From positions 1 through 64,000 of the forward strand of contig JADBXZ010000054.1 in NCBI GenBank assembly GCA_020403265.1: a stretch of DNA of 64,000 nucleotides, given 5' to 3'. The stretch's first letter is position 1. The number at the start of each line of letters is the position of its first letter. This DNA comes from Bacteroidota bacterium. GTDB lineage: Bacteria > Bacteroidota > Bacteroidia > B-17B0 > Aurantibacillaceae. Shown one piece after another: positions 10,071 through 17,394 of the stretch. The notes below the pieces were generated by a model. That model ran no database searches, was not told where the DNA came from, and was given only the letters and a program-made list of their open reading frames with translations. A program made the position numbers and the translations under genes.

Positions 10071-11063
10071 ATGAAAAAAATTTTAATCATCCTCGTTGCA
10101 CTTTTTGGTATTTATTTAATATTATGTTTAGTTGGTCCTGCCAAAATACACGTTGAAAAGCGTATTGATATAAATTCTCCAGCAGAATTAGTAAAATCCA
10201 AATTAGCTGATTACCGGTTCTTTCACGAGAGTTGGAGTCCATGGACAGAAAGAGACCCGGGGATGAAAAAATCATATGAAGGAATAACAGGACAACCCGG
10301 TCACAAATTATCTTGGGAAAGTGACAAAAAAGAAGTTGGAAAAGGTTCTATGACCTACAAATACACACGTAATGATACTGTCATGCATTCATTATTTTTT
10401 GAAGGAGAAGGCGAAGGTCCTGTATTTCATGTGGTGAAAGGAGACGAAACAAAATCAAATGTTACCTGGGTAATGGCTAACGATGTGCCGTTTTTTGCGC
10501 GTGTTTTTATGTTATTTATGAATGTTGAAAAAATGGTTGGTGCCGACTTTGAAAAAGGTTTAGCTAAACTTAAAACAGCATTGGAAAGTTTGCCGGCAAT
10601 AAAAAATTATGAAGTGAAAGAAATTTTGTGGGAAGCTAAAACATTTTATGGCATTAAAACAACTACAACTTTTGATAAGCTAGCTGCTTTTTTTGGTGAA
10701 TCTTACGGGAAAATTGGTGAAGCGTGCGGTAAGGCCAAAGCTCAGCCTATGGGGGCTCCTAAAGCCATTTATTTTAAAGTTGACGAACAAGCTATGTCAG
10801 GCGAGGTGGCTGCAGTGATGGAATTTGATTCAAAAACTAAATTAGATGGACTTGAAAAATGGGAAACAGCAGCTGGTAAAGTTTTATTAATTGAATATTA
10901 TGGCGAGTACGACAAAACAGTAGGCGCTCACGAGGCAATGGACAAGTACATGAAAGAAAAAAACTTAACCCAGATACTTTGCATTGAGGAATATGTAACA
11001 GATCCAGTAGTTGAAAAAGATCCGAATAAATGGTTAACTAATATTTATTACCTGGTAAAATAA
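10071..11063 (+). CDS. SRPBCC domain and GyrI-like domain protein
   Basis: A 330-residue protein with an N-terminal hydrophobic anchor (about 3-20). A SRPBCC-type ligand-binding region follows at about 27-170 (ESWSPWTERDPGMKKSYEG is typical). From about 175 there is a GyrI-like/AraC effector-binding domain, ending LCIEEYVTDP. This architecture recurs in Bacteroidota; it likely binds small hydrophobic ligands, but no reaction is known to me. It stands alone with its own promoter. Confidence 0.82.
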   Translation: MKKILIILVALFGIYLILCLVGPAKIHVEKRIDINSPAELVKSKLADYRFFHESWSPWTERDPGMKKSYEGITGQPGHKLSWESDKKEVGKGSMTYKYTRNDTVMHSLFFEGEGEGPVFHVVKGDETKSNVTWVMANDVPFFARVFMLFMNVEKMVGADFEKGLAKLKTALESLPAIKNYEVKEILWEAKTFYGIKTTTTFDKLAAFFGESYGKIGEACGKAKAQPMGAPKAIYFKVDEQAMSGEVAAVMEFDSKTKLDGLEKWETAAGKVLLIEYYGEYDKTVGAHEAMDKYMKEKNLTQILCIEEYVTDPVVEKDPNKWLTNIYYLVK

Positions 11064-11088
11064 TAAATAAGAAAGAAAAATAAATAAC

Positions 11089-11142
11089 TTATGTACTGCC
11101 AAACGCGCTTAGCAATTTAATTTCGTTACGGTACAAAAGTAA
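11089..11142 (-). pseudogene. remnant of a Crp-type regulator gene 3' end
   Basis: The complement strand reads LLLYRNEIKLLSAFGST and a stop. This repeats the C-terminus of the intact Crp-type gene at 12852-13496 (LLLYRNEIKLLSTFG). The reading frame is preserved over the shared stretch and is lost upstream. It is therefore a scar of a duplicated or rearranged regulator gene rather than chance similarity. Confidence 0.7.
11098..11142. repeat. 45-bp direct repeat, copy 1
   Basis: Matches 12855-12899 at 43 of 45 positions in the same orientation. Copy 2 is the 3' end of the Crp-type gene. The two copies bracket the T9SS cargo gene. The two differences, at 11104 and 11106, fall near the left end. 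Confidence 0.9.
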
Positions 11143-11206
11143 TAAATCTATACTGCAACAACAGATTAAGCCAATCAAGCAAACTGGTTATTATAAAATA
11201 ATTGTC

Positions 11207-12763
11207 CTGAAAAAAATACTAACATATTATTTACTTTTTATTTCAGTAAATTTAATAGCACAAGGTGTTATAAAGTTTAATAATCAGTATGCCATTAATA
11301 ATGGTAGTGGTGTTAGCATTAATTTATTAAAGTATCAAAATAAATATTGTTTGATGGGTATTGGTGCCAATACACTAACAAACCAATACCAAGGATTAAT
11401 TTTTAAAAAGATAGATAGTTTAGGTAATCAGTTGACAGAAAAACAAATATTCCATCCTTTAGGTAAGTCATTTTATGCCAACAGCTCATCGAATGCATTT
11501 ATTAAACTAGACAGTACTAAGGCTTTATTTACCGGGCAACTTGAATTTGGTACAGATTATAGTAAATCAACCTTAGTGAAAATAAATTTAAAAACCTTGG
11601 ATACATTATGGATGAAAACATACTCTCAACCAGGAGACAGTACATGGTTATTATGCAGCACAGTATTGAATGATTCAAGTATCATTAGTTTTGGATTCAG
11701 GTATTATATAGTTCAACCCAATGTGTTTTTTAAACCCTTTATGATGAAGGTAGATAAAAACGGCAATTACAAATGGCACAATTGGATAAACCCAACATTT
11801 ACGAATACACAGTATTTATTTCAAAAAGCAATTAAGTTAAGCGATAATGATTTTGTGGTAGTGGGTTATAAATATAGCAATATTTGTTACCCCCAATCAT
11901 TTGTAATGCGGATAGATACGATGGCAAGCAAAGCTTATGATGTGAATTTTATTGGGATTCCAAATTCAGGATTAGCAGATTGTATAGCCTTAAGTGATGG
12001 TAGTTTTTTGGCAGGTGGTAGCTTTGCATCTTTAGTTAATTGTAATGCTAATCCTGATAAGTATAGAAAGTATGTTTATAGATTTAATCCTTTGACTGGT
12101 TCGAAGATAGCGAGTAAATTTTATAATAAGGAATCAACTGGCGGTAATGGAATTTTATGTTTAGCTCAAAAATTAAACGGTATTATTATTGCCTTTGGGG
12201 GTACAGGTGCAACTACCCCAACTAATACGATTAATAATAAAGGTGATTTTTTATGGCTAAATTCTAATTTGGATAGTTTAAGAAGCGTGTATATCGAAAC
12301 CCCAAATGTAGCCGATCAAGCAGTTCCAAATCAGGCTATCCTCACCCCTGATGGTGGTTTTGCAGCAGTGATTGCCAGTTACCCTAATGCCAGCCAACAA
12401 CAATACTGGTTAATAAAAGCAGATAGCAATGGCTGTTACCAAAGCCTTTGCCCAACTGTTGGTTTAAACGATGTCAGTCTGAGCGGAGTCGAGAACGGCA
12501 TAAAGATTTACCCAAACCCTGCTAAAGATTTATTATATGTAGAAAATAGTCACGCTGAGCGGAGTCGAAGCGTAACATCAGAGACTCGGACATCTTTCAG
12601 TCTGACGAACGCGTTAGGGCAAGTAATAAAAGAGGAGTTGCTTCTGGAACTTCAGCAGCCTATTGAAATTAATGTAAAAGATTTACAAGAAGGTATTTAT
12701 TTTTTACAAATAAAAAGTGAGGGAAAAATTTTAGTAAATAAAAAATTTGTTATTGAGCGTTGA
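11207..12763 (+). CDS. secreted beta-propeller-like protein with T9SS type A sorting domain
   Basis: Recurrent hydrophobic strands ending in GG (FLAGGSF, IAFGGTGAT, DGGFAAVIA) suggest a propeller-like body. The C-terminus carries a type IX secretion sorting domain (IYPNPAKDLLYVEN ... EGIYFLQI ... KKFVIER), so it should be exported across the outer membrane. The first ATG is at 11351, but the frame is open upstream and encodes a signal peptide (KKILTYYLLFISVNLIAQG). The true start is then a non-ATG codon, CTG at 11207 or ATT at 11201. Two dispersed DNA repeats interrupt the sorting-domain region and appear as SLSGVENG and HAERSRS. It lies between two copies of a crp 3' end. Confidence 0.75.
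   Translation: MKKILTYYLLFISVNLIAQGVIKFNNQYAINNGSGVSINLLKYQNKYCLMGIGANTLTNQYQGLIFKKIDSLGNQLTEKQIFHPLGKSFYANSSSNAFIKLDSTKALFTGQLEFGTDYSKSTLVKINLKTLDTLWMKTYSQPGDSTWLLCSTVLNDSSIISFGFRYYIVQPNVFFKPFMMKVDKNGNYKWHNWINPTFTNTQYLFQKAIKLSDNDFVVVGYKYSNICYPQSFVMRIDTMASKAYDVNFIGIPNSGLADCIALSDGSFLAGGSFASLVNCNANPDKYRKYVYRFNPLTGSKIASKFYNKESTGGNGILCLAQKLNGIIIAFGGTGATTPTNTINNKGDFLWLNSNLDSLRSVYIETPNVADQAVPNQAILTPDGGFAAVIASYPNASQQQYWLIKADSNGCYQSLCPTVGLNDVSLSGVENGIKIYPNPAKDLLYVENSHAERSRSVTSETRTSFSLTNALGQVIKEELLLELQQPIEINVKDLQEGIYFLQIKSEGKILVNKKFVIER
12473..12496 (+). repeat. dispersed GAGCGGAGTCGA repeat, copy 1 (in coding sequence)
   Basis: Contains the core CTGAGCGGAGTCGA shared with 12549-12576 and related to 17246-17269. 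Repeats with this core are widespread in Bacteroidota genomes. Here it is read in frame just before the T9SS sorting domain. Confidence 0.75.
12549..12576 (+). repeat. dispersed GAGCGGAGTCGA repeat, copy 2 (in coding sequence)
   Basis: Same 14-base core as copy 1, in a different reading frame, so it encodes HAERSRS in place of SLSGVEN. It splits the expected strand between LLYVEN and FSLTNALGQ of the sorting domain. Confidence 0.78.
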
Positions 12764-12851
12764 TACTAGAATTAAATCAACAACTAGTATTAGGTTAAAA
12801 TCTTTATGTTGGCAATTGCGTTTCACCTAAAGTGTGCGACTGATTAGTCAT

Positions 12852-13496
12852 TTAGCCAAATGTGCTTAGCAATTTAATTTCGTTACGGTACAAAAGTAAC
12901 TTTTTGTCGTTTTCAAGTTGCTTTAATAACCTTGAAATGACAACACGGCTAGTACCCATTTCTTCCGCAATTTGATTGTGTGAAAGTTGGATGCTGCTTT
13001 TGCCGCTTACTTTAGATTTATTAGTTAAATACCTAATTAACCGCTCATCTAACTTTTGAAACGCAACACTCTCCAATGAACGGAGCAACTCATTGAATCT
13101 CTGAGTAAAACTATTGAAAACGTAACTCTTCCAACTCGGATACTTCATAAGCCACTCATCTAATTTTTCATGAGGAATTTTTATTATTTGTAATGTATCT
13201 TCAGCAACTGCCTTTACTTCACTCAATTTGGCTTCCATGCAACAGGTATAGGCCATTGCGCAACTCTCATTGTTTGTTAAGTAGTATAATATGATTTCTC
13301 TACCTTCTTCGTCCTTACGCATTACCCTTAGGGTTCCACTAATTACTATGGGCATGAATTTTACTTTTTTACCGTAATCCATGAGTACAGCGCCCTCCTC
13401 TACTGTAATAAGTTCAGATGCTGAGATGATTTCATTTACCAATTCACGCTCAAAAATTTGACTTAATTTATCTCTAAGATTATCAATGCTCATCAT
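12852..13496 (-). CDS. Crp/Fnr-family transcriptional regulator
   Basis: A 214-residue regulator with an N-terminal cyclic-nucleotide-binding-like beta barrel (about 20-125) and a C-terminal winged helix with recognition segment HNQIAEEMGTSRVVISRLLKQL. Three cysteines cluster in AYTCCME inside the sensor domain plus a nearby CAM; this is not the N-terminal CX2-3CX5C array of FNR. A thiol- or persulfide-sensing role is possible but unproven. Its ATG abuts the porin gene stop, so both are probably one transcript. It is a candidate to bind the GTnAC-N4-GTnAC sites in front of nearby sulfur genes. Confidence 0.9.
   Translation of the reverse strand: MMSIDNLRDKLSQIFERELVNEIISASELITVEEGAVLMDYGKKVKFMPIVISGTLRVMRKDEEGREIILYYLTNNESCAMAYTCCMEAKLSEVKAVAEDTLQIIKIPHEKLDEWLMKYPSWKSYVFNSFTQRFNELLRSLESVAFQKLDERLIRYLTNKSKVSGKSSIQLSHNQIAEEMGTSRVVISRLLKQLENDKKLLLYRNEIKLLSTFG
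12855..12899. repeat. 45-bp direct repeat, copy 2 (3' end of Crp-type gene)
   Basis: The intact-gene copy of the repeat at 11098-11142. It includes the last codons and stop of the regulator. Confidence 0.9.
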
Positions 13497-14903
13497 CTAA
13501 ATTTTATAATCAATAACCAGATTTAAGTTAATCATGTTTACTTTGTTATAAATATACTTAAGATTACCATAAGTTTCACCATGCTTAATCTTATATGCTG
13601 CTAAAAACTTAATCTCCATTCCTTTTAAATAATTTTTAAAAGCATAATTGGCATAATAATTAATGTGATGGTATGATGGCATGCCATATTTATTTAATCT
13701 GTAATTCAAAACATCCGGTAATAAATAAAATCCATAACCAAGTGCTGTTTCAAAAGTTTGTTTTTTGTTGAAATAAGTAGTTTTTGTCATAAATGCATGT
13801 ACGTTACCTAAGCCTTCATTTCTTTCACGATTTAAGAAAGTATAAAAAACTTCTCTCCCCCACTCCTTCGGCATCAGATATCTTCCATCCCCTGTAATGT
13901 GAGTGTAGTTCATCGACGTGTTAATACGTTTGCTTTTTATACCGAGTTGAGAGCTGATGACATTTGATTGTGCGTCTCTAGTGATATATGCTTTACTCTG
14001 ATCAATATTTCCACCGTAATTAATTGCATCCTGATGAAGATAAATCAATCCCTGATAGGTCCTGAATGTTGCATGTGATTGCTCCAAATTAATTTCGATT
14101 AATGCAGTATTCATAACATTATCAAGAAAGGCATTCCAGAGATTTATTTTAATTTTTTCTGTAGGCTTATAATTTAAATTAGTTATCGCTAAACCTGAAC
14201 ACGCTTCAACATTTGCATGATAATCTGACTTAGTACCATCAGTATTTTGCCCCATAGGATTCACCCCAATTGATTCAGCTACTTTAAACCATGTTACAGT
14301 TGAACGAGGAGATACATCCCAAATCCAACCTCCATTGATGTTTATTTTTTCCCATTCTTTAAATGAAAGCCAAACCCCTTCGCTTAAAGTTGGTCGCATT
14401 CTTCCATCTTGTGGATTAATAAATGGCGTATTCAAATTTATTTTACCTATCACCACATTACTTTTTGAATAACTGTATTTAAGATATAATTCTTCTAATC
14501 TATCTAAATCATTTCTGTTTGAAGGATTTTGAATATCAAACAAACCTACCTCATATCTATTTGATAATCCCGTTAAGCTGTCCTTTTCATAAAGAGCTGT
14601 TGAGTGCAAATTATAAATAAAAAACCCGCTTACCCCAATTTGAAATCCCTTTAATCTTTTTGTTAACAGTCCAATACCTGCTCCAGAAGCAATGGCGTAA
14701 TCATCCTTCAAATTTTCCTTATTAATTGTACTCATGGCAAAAGATCGTGAGTGTGCTTCCCAATGAGCACCAATTACACAATCCTTTAAACAGGTTGAAT
14801 CATTCTTTTTTGAAGGAATAGAAATATGTTGGTCCTCGGTGTTTTGTGACCAAAGAAAATTAAACGAAAGGCTTAATGTTATGAATATGGCTATTAACTT
14901 CAT
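13497..14903 (-). CDS. outer-membrane beta-barrel protein, possibly OprD-like porin
   Basis: A 468-residue protein with a signal peptide (1-19, ending LWSQ) and alternating amphipathic strands typical of an outer-membrane barrel. The stretch NPQDGRMRPTLSEGVWLSF resembles the conserved early segment of OprD-type specific porins. The position beside YeeE/YedE transporters suggests it passes a small anion such as thiosulfate, but that is inference from neighbours only. It is followed without a gap by the Crp-type regulator. A TAGTTTTG element (complement 14957-14964) may be its promoter. Confidence 0.62.
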   Translation of the reverse strand: MKLIAIFITLSLSFNFLWSQNTEDQHISIPSKKNDSTCLKDCVIGAHWEAHSRSFAMSTINKENLKDDYAIASGAGIGLLTKRLKGFQIGVSGFFIYNLHSTALYEKDSLTGLSNRYEVGLFDIQNPSNRNDLDRLEELYLKYSYSKSNVVIGKINLNTPFINPQDGRMRPTLSEGVWLSFKEWEKININGGWIWDVSPRSTVTWFKVAESIGVNPMGQNTDGTKSDYHANVEACSGLAITNLNYKPTEKIKINLWNAFLDNVMNTALIEINLEQSHATFRTYQGLIYLHQDAINYGGNIDQSKAYITRDAQSNVISSQLGIKSKRINTSMNYTHITGDGRYLMPKEWGREVFYTFLNRERNEGLGNVHAFMTKTTYFNKKQTFETALGYGFYLLPDVLNYRLNKYGMPSYHHINYYANYAFKNYLKGMEIKFLAAYKIKHGETYGNLKYIYNKVNMINLNLVIDYKI

Positions 14904-15015
14904 TCCATTTAACTAATCAATAATCACAAACTTTAATATCCTATTCAATATTCTCACAAAACTAAATTTAACATATAATGAACAACGGTGATTAATCTAA
15001 TAGAAATTATTAAAA

Positions 15016-15429
15016 CTAATGAGGAAGCTTTTTCATAACTAAGCCATAGGTAAATGTGCCAATAATTGCAAATAAGAAAACGACAATCATCGAAACAAAC
15101 CCATAACCTATATTAACAACCATAGGGCCAGGACAAGCGCCGCTAAGCGCCCAACCCAAACCAAAAATAATACCACCTATTAAATAACGCCATATGGACT
15201 TTTCCTTTGGATAAAAAATAATTGGATTCCCATTGATATCTCTTAAATTATATTTTTTAATAATAAACACACCTAATACACCTAATGTAACTGCAGTGCC
15301 AATTATGCCGTACATATGAAAGGCTTGAAAGCGGAACATTTCCTGAATTCTGTACCACGATAATGCTTCTGATTTTGCCATTACAATACCAAATAGCGTT
15401 CCTAAGGCTAAAAATTTTAATAGTTTCAT
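15016..15429 (-). CDS. YeeE/YedE-type sulfur transporter, short half (DUF6691-like)
   Basis: A 137-residue membrane protein with about four segments and the motif SGACPGP (Cys99). This corresponds to the second conserved-cysteine half of TsuA/YeeE thiosulfate transporters, in which cysteines relay thiosulfate through the membrane. The first half is encoded immediately upstream (stop 3 bases before this start), so the two probably assemble into one transporter. Last gene of the rhodanese-Usp-YeeE operon. Confidence 0.85.
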   Translation of the reverse strand: MKLLKFLALGTLFGIVMAKSEALSWYRIQEMFRFQAFHMYGIIGTAVTLGVLGVFIIKKYNLRDINGNPIIFYPKEKSIWRYLIGGIIFGLGWALSGACPGPMVVNIGYGFVSMIVVFLFAIIGTFTYGLVMKKLPH

Positions 15430-15432
15430 AAC

Positions 15433-15990
15433 TTATAATATTAAGGGTAATAAAACAAACGTCATTAATAATCCTCCTATGAAGAAACCAATAACAGTGA
15501 TTAAAGAAGGTAATTGTAAATTAGATAAGCCACTGATTGCATGCCCGGAGGTGCAGCCACCTGCATATCTTGAACCAAAACCAACGAGAAACCCACCTAA
15601 AGCCAGAATAATAAATCCTTTTAAAGAGAACAATGATTCAATACTGAACAACTCATCGGGCTGGATAGATTTTGGGGCTGATATCCCAAGCTTTGCTAAA
15701 TCACTTACAGTTGATTCTGATATTTTAACTGCACTCCCGTTAGATAAATAATAATGTGATACAAACCCTCCAATTACTGAACCAATCAAAAATGCTATAT
15801 TCCACATTTGAGAACGCCAGTTAAAATCAAAAAAACTCACCAATTTACCTGCACCTGATACAGCACAAAGCGTCCTCAAATTAGAAGAAAAACCAAACGA
15901 TTGCCCAAAAAACAACAGTAAAAACATTATAACAGAAATTAGTAAGCCTGAAACCCACCAAGTCCATGGTTGCTGAAAAAACGCTAACAT
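15433..15990 (-). CDS. YeeE/YedE-type sulfur transporter, long half
   Basis: A 185-residue membrane protein with about four to five segments and the family motif GGCTSGHAISG (Cys146). Together with the 137-residue protein that follows it forms a split version of the YeeE/TsuA fold. Family knowledge points to uptake of thiosulfate or a related sulfur species across the inner membrane. Five bases separate it from the upstream universal stress protein gene. Confidence 0.87.
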   Translation of the reverse strand: MLAFFQQPWTWWVSGLLISVIMFLLLFFGQSFGFSSNLRTLCAVSGAGKLVSFFDFNWRSQMWNIAFLIGSVIGGFVSHYYLSNGSAVKISESTVSDLAKLGISAPKSIQPDELFSIESLFSLKGFIILALGGFLVGFGSRYAGGCTSGHAISGLSNLQLPSLITVIGFFIGGLLMTFVLLPLIL

Positions 15991-15995
15991 ACAAT

Positions 15996-16832
15996 TTAAG
16001 ATTTTAGATGAAATGAAATAATTGGTTTAAATATATGATTTATTAACTTTTCAGCGATACTTGAATGAAATAAACCGCCTTTTCCGTGAGTTCCTATGTA
16101 AATTATGTCCATTTCATGCATTTGATTATAATGAATTACACCATTCTCCACATCACTATCACCTAATACATGTTTATCGAAATTTAAAATACCATTTAAT
16201 GTGGCAAATTCCTCCATGTTTGCATAAATAGTTTTACTATTACTGTCAGTAGTATCTTTCGTAATCATCAATAAATGAACTTTGGCATTAAATGCTTTAA
16301 TTAATTTATGAAGCAAGGACATATTCTCCTTCTTTGGTTGAGAGAAATCATGTACCAACAAAATATTTTCTATTATTAAATCAGAACGATCGCACATTAA
16401 AGACAATAAAGGAACTGTTGATTGTCGCGCAATCATTTGAGTTTCTGAACCGGATAACTTTTCTTTTAATCCCCAGGCACCTTTAGTTCCCATAACAATT
16501 AAATCGAACATTTGATGCTGCGCATATGCAACAATTTTATCAGTCAGTTTTCCCAGCTCTAAATGAACTTGAATATCATTACCGTATACCGCTTTTAAAT
16601 TATTTAAATTTCGTTCGGCAATCAATTTCTGAGAAACGACATAATCAACACTAATTTCACCACATGTTTGAATGTTGCCGTTTTTATCCATGGTTACTGT
16701 ATCCGGCACTCCAAGAACATGTATAAAATGAATTTCAACCGGAATTTTTTCCTCTAATTTCTTCACCATAAGATAAGCATATTCTGCTTGAACCGAAAAA
16801 TCAGTAGGAATTAATACTTTTAATGATTCCAT
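15996..16832 (-). CDS. universal stress protein, two Usp domains
   Basis: A 278-residue cytoplasmic protein made of two tandem Usp folds (about 1-148 and 150-278). The first ends with the ATP-loop-like stretch VMGTKGAWGLKEKLSGSET and the second with IGTHGKGGLFHSSIAEKL, both matching the G-2X-G-9X-G(S/T) nucleotide pattern. It sits between a rhodanese and YeeE genes in one operon, so it is likely induced together with sulfur handling. Confidence 0.9.
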   Translation of the reverse strand: MESLKVLIPTDFSVQAEYAYLMVKKLEEKIPVEIHFIHVLGVPDTVTMDKNGNIQTCGEISVDYVVSQKLIAERNLNNLKAVYGNDIQVHLELGKLTDKIVAYAQHQMFDLIVMGTKGAWGLKEKLSGSETQMIARQSTVPLLSLMCDRSDLIIENILLVHDFSQPKKENMSLLHKLIKAFNAKVHLLMITKDTTDSNSKTIYANMEEFATLNGILNFDKHVLGDSDVENGVIHYNQMHEMDIIYIGTHGKGGLFHSSIAEKLINHIFKPIISFHLKS

Positions 16833-16835
16833 AGT

Positions 16836-17144
16836 TTATTTGTATTGATTTACATTTTGCCAACTTCCACCATTGGTTACACCTTTTAACCCTTTTGATT
16901 CTAAGGTGCGTTTTGCCATTGCACTTCGGTTACCACTTCGGCAGCAGGTAATAACATGATTATAGGATTTTAATTTATCTATACTTGAACCGATTTGTTC
17001 TAAAGGAATATTAACAGAGCCTTTAACATGTCCAGTATTAAATTCGGCTTTGCTCCTCACATCCACAATAATAGCACCATTGTTGATCAGTTGGGCTAGG
17101 TCTACAGAATTGGATTTGAATAAATTTTTGAATATTGATAACAT
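16836..17144 (-). CDS. single-domain rhodanese
   Basis: A 102-residue sulfurtransferase. The active loop CRSGNRS starts at Cys68, and VDVRSKAEFNTGHVKGSVNIPL is the usual domain start. There is no signal peptide, so it is cytoplasmic. It heads the operon rhodanese-Usp-YeeE-YeeE and is preceded by a GTTAC-AAAT-GTTAC operator. A persulfide carrier role alongside the CstB-like enzymes is likely. Confidence 0.92.
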   Translation of the reverse strand: MLSIFKNLFKSNSVDLAQLINNGAIIVDVRSKAEFNTGHVKGSVNIPLEQIGSSIDKLKSYNHVITCCRSGNRSAMAKRTLESKGLKGVTNGGSWQNVNQYK

Positions 17145-17164
17145 AGTATTTTGTTTTTATGACA

Positions 17165-17208
17165 CAAAGGTATGTCCTAAGTCATTTTTGGACGGTTACA
17201 AATGTTAC
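17165..17208 (-). promoter_or_regulatory. promoter with GTTAC-AAAT-GTTAC operator (rhodanese-Usp-YeeE operon)
   Basis: The -7 element TACCTTTG is on the complement of 17165-17172. The operator is at 17195-17208 with its centre at 17201.5, exactly 33 bp from the centre of the -7 element. The rhodanese ATG is at 17144. Same layout as at 28659, 28991, 31366 and 32243. Confidence 0.7.
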
Positions 17209-17245
17209 ATAACAAAAAAAGCTGTCTAAAATGTCATATTTTGTT

Positions 17246-17336
17246 GTCAGTTCGAGCGTAGTCGAGAACTAAACAAATTGATTATTAAGACATTTCAACT
17301 TCCTGTCTGCCGACTAGACAGGCGCTCGATGTGACG
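17246..17336. repeat. composite palindromic dispersed repeat
   Basis: The left arm GTCAGTTCGAGCGT (17246-17259) pairs imperfectly (11 of 14) with 17322-17335. Inside lies a perfect 7-bp hairpin, CCTGTCT (17302-17308) with AGACAGG (17316-17322). The outer arm is related to the repeats inside the T9SS cargo gene at 12473 and 12549. It lies in the gap between the rhodanese and CstB-like genes and encodes nothing visible. Confidence 0.7.
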
Positions 17337-17343
17337 AAAAGCA

Positions 17344-17376
17344 AAGAGGCTGCACTTTTGAGACAGCCTCTTTTAA
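17344..17376 (-). terminator. rho-independent terminator of the CstB-like gene
   Basis: An 8-bp stem AGAGGCTG (17345-17352) with CAGCCTCT (17364-17371), located 20-50 bases after the stop of the gene at 17395-18813. On the complement the stem is followed by TTTGCTTTT. Confidence 0.6.
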
Positions 17377-17394
17377 TAAGAAAAACATGAAAAA

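Noticed and set aside
12763-12790. Hairpin after the T9SS cargo gene as terminator
   Set aside because: The stem is only 7 bp with a 14-base loop and no T run follows, so it is too weak to call.
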